Below are positions 6,933 to 11,779 of a DNA stretch of 11,779 nt, piece by piece. The stretch is from the NCBI GenBank assembly GCA_946633495.1, contig CAMPAX010000053.1, positions 1 to 11,779 on the forward strand, written 5' to 3'. Within the stretch, counting starts at the first letter, position 1. Each line of letters starts with the position of its first letter. The stretch comes from an uncultured Lachnospiraceae bacterium. GTDB lineage: Bacteria; Bacillota; Clostridia; Lachnospirales; Lachnospiraceae. The position numbers and the translations under genes are program-made. The notes under the pieces were generated by a model. That model was not told where the DNA came from and did no database searches. It worked only from the letters and a program-made list of their open reading frames with translations.

Positions 6933-9149
6933 ATGATCCATGTATTAGATCAGAAAACCATAGATAAGATCGCAGCCGGAGAAGTGATCGAACGTCCGGC
7001 CTCCGTGGTGAAGGAGCTGGTGGAGAATGCCATAGATGCCAAAGCCACCAGGGTGACCGTGGAAGTAAAGGACGGCGGTACCACACTGATCCGCGTTACG
7101 GATAACGGAGACGGGATCCCGGCGGAAGAGATCCGGAAAGCCTTTATGCGGCATGCTACTTCCAAACTGGAAACGGCAGAGGATCTGGTGGGGATCGAGA
7201 CCCTTGGATTCCGAGGGGAGGCGCTGTCCACCATTTCCGCAGTTACCCAGACGGAAATGATCACAAAAACGCCGGAGGCTCTGACTGGAATCCGTTATGT
7301 GATCCACGGCGGAGCGGAGGTGGAGTGTAAGGAGATCGGGGCACCGGACGGAACCACCATCCTGTGCCGCAACATTTTCTACAACACACCGGCCAGGCTG
7401 AAATTTTTGAAAACCAATATGACCGAGGGGTCTTATATTAATGATCTGGTGTCTCATATCGCCCTGTCCCATCCGGAGGTCTCCATCACGCTGATCAGCA
7501 ACGGGAAAACCATCGTCGATACCAGCGGCAACGGGAATCTGAAAGATACGGTCTATACACTGTACGGACGGGATATCACATCCGCGCTTCTGCCGGTGGA
7601 ATATGAGTCCGAGGGGATCCGGATCACCGGCTTCATCGGAAAGCCATTTCTGGCCAGAGGAAACCGAAGCTTTGAGAATTATTTTGTAAACGGCCGGTTT
7701 ATACAGTCCCCTATCGTAAGCCGCGCCATAGAAGAGGCATATAAAACCTATATCATGCAGCATCGTTTTCCTTTTACGGTTCTCTTCCTGGAGCTTCCGA
7801 AGGAAGATTGTGATGTGAATGTACATCCTGCGAAAAGAGAATTTAAGTATCAGAAGGAAAAGGCTCTTTTTTCTGCAGTGTTCCATGCGGTACAGAGTGC
7901 CCTGGCAGATAAAACGCTGATCCCGGATCTTGCCATGGATTACGGCACAAGAGATAAGAATTATCGCGGGAATCCGGATCTTCTAAGAGAAACCTCCTCA
8001 TACGGAAATGCTCAAAGAATGACGCAGCGGTACGAAGCGGCAGAAAGTGGAAATGTACGACCGGTCCCGGCCAAAGATACCGGATCGTTTGGAGGAGCAG
8101 GATCCCAGGCGGCTACAGGACTGAGACCGGAAACGGTTGAAACCACGAAGCGGGAGGCATACGAAAGAACGATATCGGAAACGACCGAGGGAACGAAACG
8201 GGAGTCATCCGAAAGCGCGATACCAAAGGCATCCGAACGAACGATACTCAAAACGCCTGAAAATAGAAAGCGGGAGGTCTTAGAACAAACTCCGCAAGAG
8301 ACAGCCGGCGGAATAAATCAGGTACACTATGATAAAACAAAACAGGAACCAAAGGCGCGAAACCCCTTCGGGAAAGGCAGTGATTCCTACAGTATCCTGG
8401 AAGCTCTTATGCCGATGGAGTTCAGGGAGAAGCTGAAAGAAAAAGAAGCTGAGGCTGCTGAGGACGAAGAAAAGGAAGCAGCGGCAAAACGGCAGTTCGA
8501 GCAGGAAAGACAGGAAAGGTATGAGCAGGCGTCTCTTACGGATTCCATGTACCTTTCTCAGCAGGCGGCCCCGGATATCAAGGTGATCGGACAGGTCTTC
8601 AACACCTACTGGATCACGCAGTACGGAGACAATCTCTACTACATGGATCAGCACGCGGCGCATGAAAAAGTGAATTACGAGCGCTTCCTGGCAGAATTTA
8701 AACAGAAAGAGATCCACAGTCAGCAGATTTATCCGCCGAAGATCATTTCTCTATCAGGAGCTGATAAGGCAGCGGTTCTGGAGGCGGCGGAGCTTTTTGA
8801 GAAGGCGGGATTTGACATATCGGATTTTGGCGGTAATGAGGTGAAGCTGTCAGCGCTTCCCGCTAATCTGCTGGGGCTTTCCGGGGAAGAAGTGTTCCTG
8901 GAATTTGCTTCCTATCTTTCCTCGGGGATCACCGGAGTTACGGAAGATATTTTTGTTCATAAGCTGGCTACTATGGGATGTAAAAGCGCTATCAAAGGGA
9001 ATCAGAGGCTCACGGTTCCGGAGGTGGAACATCTGCTAAAGGAACTTTTATCCCTCGACAATCCCTATACCTGTCCTCACGGCAGGCCTACCATAATCCG
9101 TATCTCCAAAGAAGAGATGGATAAAAGGTTTCGAAGGATCGTGGAATAG
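6933..9149 (+). CDS. mutL: DNA mismatch repair protein MutL, endonuclease type
   Basis: MutL couples MutS to strand incision and removal. The N-terminal GHKL ATPase shows ELVENAIDA (E31 catalytic, N32 magnesium), DNGDGIP and GFRGEALSTISAV, followed by the transducer domain to about 330. The C-terminal domain (about 545-738) has the full endonuclease motif DQHAAHEKVNYE (572-583) and the metal-site motifs GCKSAIKGNQ (C683) and CPHGRP (714-719). This MutL therefore nicks DNA itself, as in bacteria without MutH. Q597-Q-I-Y-P601 fits the QxhxP beta-clamp motif. At 738 residues it is longer than the usual 610-660, owing to a linker (about 335-540) containing octapeptide repeats (396-475) and a charged Glu/Lys/Ala helix (498-532). 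The ATG follows a purine-rich AGAAGAAAGA. It is probably translated from one mRNA with mutS and miaA. Confidence 0.99.
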   Translation: MIHVLDQKTIDKIAAGEVIERPASVVKELVENAIDAKATRVTVEVKDGGTTLIRVTDNGDGIPAEEIRKAFMRHATSKLETAEDLVGIETLGFRGEALSTISAVTQTEMITKTPEALTGIRYVIHGGAEVECKEIGAPDGTTILCRNIFYNTPARLKFLKTNMTEGSYINDLVSHIALSHPEVSITLISNGKTIVDTSGNGNLKDTVYTLYGRDITSALLPVEYESEGIRITGFIGKPFLARGNRSFENYFVNGRFIQSPIVSRAIEEAYKTYIMQHRFPFTVLFLELPKEDCDVNVHPAKREFKYQKEKALFSAVFHAVQSALADKTLIPDLAMDYGTRDKNYRGNPDLLRETSSYGNAQRMTQRYEAAESGNVRPVPAKDTGSFGGAGSQAATGLRPETVETTKREAYERTISETTEGTKRESSESAIPKASERTILKTPENRKREVLEQTPQETAGGINQVHYDKTKQEPKARNPFGKGSDSYSILEALMPMEFREKLKEKEAEAAEDEEKEAAAKRQFEQERQERYEQASLTDSMYLSQQAAPDIKVIGQVFNTYWITQYGDNLYYMDQHAAHEKVNYERFLAEFKQKEIHSQQIYPPKIISLSGADKAAVLEAAELFEKAGFDISDFGGNEVKLSALPANLLGLSGEEVFLEFASYLSSGITGVTEDIFVHKLATMGCKSAIKGNQRLTVPEVEHLLKELLSLDNPYTCPHGRPTIIRISKEEMDKRFRRIVE
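8118..8357 (+). repeat. Degenerate 24-base tandem repeat (octapeptides) in the mutL linker
   Basis: The coding sequence for MutL residues 396-475 divides into in-frame 24-base units, most ending in a Glu codon: GLRPETVE, TTKREAYE, RTISETTE, GTKRESSE, SAIPKASE, RTILKTPE, NRKREVLE, QTPQETAG. A weaker GINQVHYD and KTKQEPKA follow. Two unit types are seen, one with a KRE core (8142, 8190, 8262) and one RTIxxTxE-like (8166, 8214, 8238), suggesting an ancestral 48-base repeat that later lost or gained a unit. Similarity is visible in the bases too (acgaagcgggaggca against acgaaacgggagtca), so this is an old minisatellite rather than only biased composition. The central six units are the best supported. 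Confidence 0.7.
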
Positions 9150-9172
9150 CAACGTAAAAGCAGGGTGATAAC

Positions 9173-10147
9173 ATGACTTGGACATCAAAAACAAAAGAAA
9201 AAATACCGCTCATCATCCTGACCGGACCGACGGCAGTCGGGAAGACCGGCCTCTCCATCGCTTTGGCAAAAAGACTGAACGGAGAGATCATTTCTGCGGA
9301 TTCCATGCAGGTATATCGGGGGATGGATATCGGAACCGCCAAGATCCGTCCTTTTGAAATGCAGGCCGTTCCACATCATCTGATCAACATTCTGGATCCG
9401 ACGGAGGCTTTTGATGTGGTACAGTTTCATAAGCGGGCCAAAGAGGCGGTCTACTGTATCCATGGACGGGGGCACCTTCCCATAGTGGTTGGTGGTACCG
9501 GGTTCTATATCCAGGCGCTGCTATACGATATCGACTTCAAGGACGAGCCGGAAGAAGAGGAAAGCCAGGAAGAGCAGTCCGTCAGAACCCGTCTGGAACT
9601 GCAGGCTTCAACCGAGGAAGGGTATCTGGCTTTGGTAGAGGAACTCAGCATGGCTGATCCCAGGACGTTGGAGATCGTGCATCCCAATAATCGAAAACGT
9701 GTGATCCGGGCGCTGGAATTCTATATAAAGCACGGGGTGCCGATCTCGGAGCATAACCTGGAGGAACGTAAGAAGGAATCCGCTTATTGCAGCAGGTACT
9801 TTGTTCTGACGGATGACAGAGCAAGATTATATTCAAGGATCGAGCAGAGGATCGACCAGATGCTTGCCGAAGGACTTGTGGATGAGGTGAAGCACCTTAT
9901 GTCCGAAGGGCTTTCCCGGGAGCATATATCCATGCAGGGCATCGGATATAAAGAAATAATGGATTATTTAGAAGGTGTTCTGGATTATGACACCGCAGTG
10001 GATACCCTGAAGAAGAACACAAGGCATTTCGCAAAGAGACAGCTTACCTGGTTCCGCAGAGAACGGGATGTGATCTGGCTGGATCGGACGGTGCTTCCTG
10101 ATGACGAGGCCGTTCTGGAGGAAATCCTTCGGCATCTGGACTTCTGA
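9173..10147 (+). CDS. miaA: tRNA dimethylallyltransferase
   Basis: MiaA transfers a dimethylallyl group from DMAPP to N6 of A37 in tRNAs reading UNN codons, producing the i6A substrate of MiaB. The 324-residue protein has the P-loop GPTAVGKT (18-25) near its N-terminus, then ISADSMQVYRGMDIGTAKI (40-58, with conserved D43), HHLINILDP (68-76) and VVGGTGFYIQALL (105-117), all hallmark IPP-transferase segments. It ends with the conserved TRHFAKRQLTWFRRE helix near the C-terminus. Length fits the family (300-320). The ATG is preceded by AGGGTGATAAC and starts 23 bases after the mutL stop. hfq, which follows miaA in many bacteria including Bacillus, is absent here. Confidence 0.98.
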   Translation: MTWTSKTKEKIPLIILTGPTAVGKTGLSIALAKRLNGEIISADSMQVYRGMDIGTAKIRPFEMQAVPHHLINILDPTEAFDVVQFHKRAKEAVYCIHGRGHLPIVVGGTGFYIQALLYDIDFKDEPEEEESQEEQSVRTRLELQASTEEGYLALVEELSMADPRTLEIVHPNNRKRVIRALEFYIKHGVPISEHNLEERKKESAYCSRYFVLTDDRARLYSRIEQRIDQMLAEGLVDEVKHLMSEGLSREHISMQGIGYKEIMDYLEGVLDYDTAVDTLKKNTRHFAKRQLTWFRRERDVIWLDRTVLPDDEAVLEEILRHLDF

Positions 10148-10216
10148 GCAAAGCGAGTATCCCGGCTAAGCGAAGGATCGATCATACTGTGAAAAAACTG
10201 ATGATGGAGATTATCT

Positions 10217-11521
10217 ATGGATGAGTTGAAAAAATACTATCTGGATCTTGGGATCCATGAAAAAGTATATGACTTTGCGGCGGAGGTAGAGAAGAGGTTA
10301 TCTTCTCGTTTCGAAGCCATCGACAAAGTTGCGGAGCAGAATCAGGTGAAGGTACTTCGTGCCATGCAGAAAGCGAGACTTGAGGAGGCGCATCTTTACG
10401 GAACCACCGGATACGGATACAATGACAGCGGCCGAACGGCATTGGAAGAGATCTATGCCGAGGTCTTTCATACGGAAGATGCTCTGGTACGTCAGCAGAT
10501 CACCTGCGGGACGCATGCTCTGGGGATTGCACTGTCCGGCAATCTTCGTCCCGGAGATGAGATCCTCTCTGTGGCAGGAAAGGTTTATGATACCCTGCAG
10601 GGTGTCATAGGGATCCGCCCGGAGCCCGGAGCTTTGTCTGAATTCGGTATCACCTATGATGAGGTGAGCCTTCTTTCGGATGGCGGCTGGGATTATGAAG
10701 GGATCAAAAGGAAGCTTTCCGACCGCACAAAGATCGTTCATATTCAACGGTCCAAAGGGTATGATACCCGACCGTCGCTCTCGGTGGAACAGATCGGGGA
10801 AGTGATCTCCTTTGTAAAACAGCTGAAACCGGAAGTGATCTGTATGGTGGATAACTGCTACGGGGAATTTGTGGAAACCATCGAGCCGTCGGATGTCGGA
10901 GCGGATATGGTAGTAGGGTCTCTGATCAAAAATCCCGGCGGCGGTCTTGCTCCCATCGGAGGATATATCTGCGGTACCAAAAAATGCGTTACGATGGCAG
11001 CGGCACGTCTGACCACCCCCGGACTGGAAAAGGAGGTGGGGGCTTCTCTCGGTGTTACCCGCCAGTTTGCGCAGGGTCTTTTTCTTGCGCCGACCGTTAC
11101 GGCTGCAGCCCTGAAGGGAGCTATCTTCGCGGCAAATATTTATGAAAAGCTTGGATTTAAAGCCATCCCCAACGCTACGGAGGAACGGTTCGATATCATC
11201 GAAGCCGTGGAGTTCGGAAAACCGGAGCTGATTCAGGCATTTTGTGAGGGGATCCAGTCCGCGGCACCGGTGGACAGCTTTGTGAAGCCGATCCCCTGGG
11301 CGATGCCGGGATATGACTCTGAAGTGATCATGGCCGCCGGAGCATTTATCTCCGGAGCTTCCATCGAGCTTTCAGCCGATGCCCCGATGAAAGAACCTTA
11401 CGCGGTCTATTTCCAGGGAGGACTTACTTACCCCCATGCAAAATTCGGGATAATATCCTCTCTGCAGAAGATCGTAGATCAGAATCCTGAGATCGAAATC
11501 CGGATATCGAAATTCCTTTGA
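10217..11521 (+). CDS. PLP-dependent enzyme of the 'aluminum resistance' / methionine gamma-lyase-like family (YnbB-like)
   Basis: This 434-residue protein looks like a fold-type I PLP enzyme of the cystathionine/methionine gamma-lyase superfamily. Visible landmarks are the cofactor-stacking region RQQITCGTHALGIALSGNLRPGDE, MVDNCYGEF (aspartate expected to contact the PLP ring nitrogen) and GSLIKNPGGGLAPIGGYICG, where K238 is the expected Schiff-base lysine. Members are often labelled 'aluminum resistance protein' or 'methionine gamma-lyase family protein' and resemble Bacillus YnbB, which also lies near miaA. As far as I know the substrate is not established, so neither label should be taken as function. 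The ATG is preceded by GGAG at 10206-10209. It follows miaA by 69 bases with no terminator between and is probably the last gene of the operon. Confidence 0.9.
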   Translation: MDELKKYYLDLGIHEKVYDFAAEVEKRLSSRFEAIDKVAEQNQVKVLRAMQKARLEEAHLYGTTGYGYNDSGRTALEEIYAEVFHTEDALVRQQITCGTHALGIALSGNLRPGDEILSVAGKVYDTLQGVIGIRPEPGALSEFGITYDEVSLLSDGGWDYEGIKRKLSDRTKIVHIQRSKGYDTRPSLSVEQIGEVISFVKQLKPEVICMVDNCYGEFVETIEPSDVGADMVVGSLIKNPGGGLAPIGGYICGTKKCVTMAAARLTTPGLEKEVGASLGVTRQFAQGLFLAPTVTAAALKGAIFAANIYEKLGFKAIPNATEERFDIIEAVEFGKPELIQAFCEGIQSAAPVDSFVKPIPWAMPGYDSEVIMAAGAFISGASIELSADAPMKEPYAVYFQGGLTYPHAKFGIISSLQKIVDQNPEIEIRISKFL

Positions 11522-11546
11522 CCGAGAATCTATAACGTGGTAGAAT
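11518..11546 (+). promoter_or_regulatory. Predicted radC promoter overlapping the upstream stop codon
   Basis: TTGACC (11518-11523), a 17-base spacer ending in an extended -10 TGG, and TAGAAT (11541-11546) form a good sigma-A promoter. Its -35 shares bases with the TGA stop of the preceding gene. It lies 49 bases before the radC ATG, so radC probably has its own start in addition to read-through. No terminator is seen in the 74-base gap. Confidence 0.65.
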
Positions 11547-11595
11547 GTTCGGATAGGATCGATAGAAGCTCCCGAAGAGGCAGAAAGGGGTTTCT

Positions 11596-11779
11596 ATGAC
11601 CAATCTTCGAATCTCTGACATGGCAGAGCAAAGTAAACCATGTGAAAAGGCGCTGCAGTATGGGATTCAGTCCCTCGGTGACGCCGAGCTTATCGCAGTC
11701 ATCCTGCGGAGCGGTACCCGTGAGGCAAATGTGATCCGGCTTGCCGAGCAGATCCTTGCAGCCCATCCGGTTCATAAGG
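11596..11779 (+). CDS. radC: RadC family protein (JAB/MPN domain), N-terminal part, cut by window end
   Basis: The first 61 codons are present: MTNLRISDMAEQSKPCEKALQYGIQSLGDAELIAVILRSGTREANVIRLAEQILA and onward. The segment PxEKALQYGxxSLxDAELIAVILRSGT is the characteristic N-terminal helix-hairpin-helix-like region of RadC (YsxA/YeeS-like) proteins; the metal-binding JAB domain would follow beyond the window. RadC was first linked to DNA repair, but that role has been questioned and its molecular function is unsettled. The ATG has an AAAGGGG ribosome binding site (11584-11590). The window end, not a mutation, truncates it. Confidence 0.93.
   Translation, partial: MTNLRISDMAEQSKPCEKALQYGIQSLGDAELIAVILRSGTREANVIRLAEQILAAHPVHK

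Noticed and set aside
11541..11552. A TGTTCG half-site resembling LexA near the radC promoter
   Set aside because: The partner half (CGAAC at the right spacing) is missing, so it is a single half-site expected by chance.

Overview
This window of about 11.8 kb looks like a chromosomal segment of a Clostridia bacterium, most likely a Lachnospiraceae-type Firmicute. The grounds are its moderate GC content, clear Shine-Dalgarno sites before most genes, sigma-A promoters with extended -10 elements, a Gram-positive (Cheo-box) type LexA operator, and the gene order miaB-mutS-mutL-miaA-PLP enzyme-radC, which from memory is common in clostridia. Every gene is on the + strand. I see no phage, transposon, CRISPR or structural RNA gene. 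No gap without a gene exceeds 300 bases.

Positions 1-1712 hold a xylose catabolism block: the 3' end of a xylulokinase gene (xylB), then a complete class II xylose isomerase (xylA) and a hairpin terminator.

Positions 1713-2398 are an isolated SOS unit. A strong promoter (TTGACA, 17-base spacer with TGn, TATATT) has a perfect LexA operator filling its spacer, and a second near-perfect operator lies between the predicted transcription start and the ribosome binding site. Two more degenerate CGAA/TTCG inverted repeats lie upstream. The promoter drives a 143-residue single-pass membrane protein with one LysM domain, resembling the YneA family of SOS cell-division inhibitors. No lexA gene is adjacent. 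A strong terminator ends the unit.

Positions 2400-11521 look like one operon from a promoter just before miaB: miaB (tRNA methylthiotransferase), mutS, mutL, miaA (tRNA dimethylallyltransferase) and a PLP-dependent enzyme of the 'aluminum resistance / methionine gamma-lyase-like' family. It interleaves the two steps of ms2i6A37 tRNA modification with the two core mismatch-repair proteins. MutL carries the complete endonuclease motif expected where MutH is absent. MutS and MutL both have unusually long low-complexity linkers; MutL's contains a decayed tandem repeat of 24 bases (8 residues).

Positions 11518-11779 carry a predicted separate promoter and the 5' end of radC, which runs off the window.

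Most of the window is well-known housekeeping content. The parts most worth a second look are the dense SOS operator array with its orphan LysM gene, the octapeptide repeat in MutL, and the long MutS tail that lacks an obvious clamp-binding motif.
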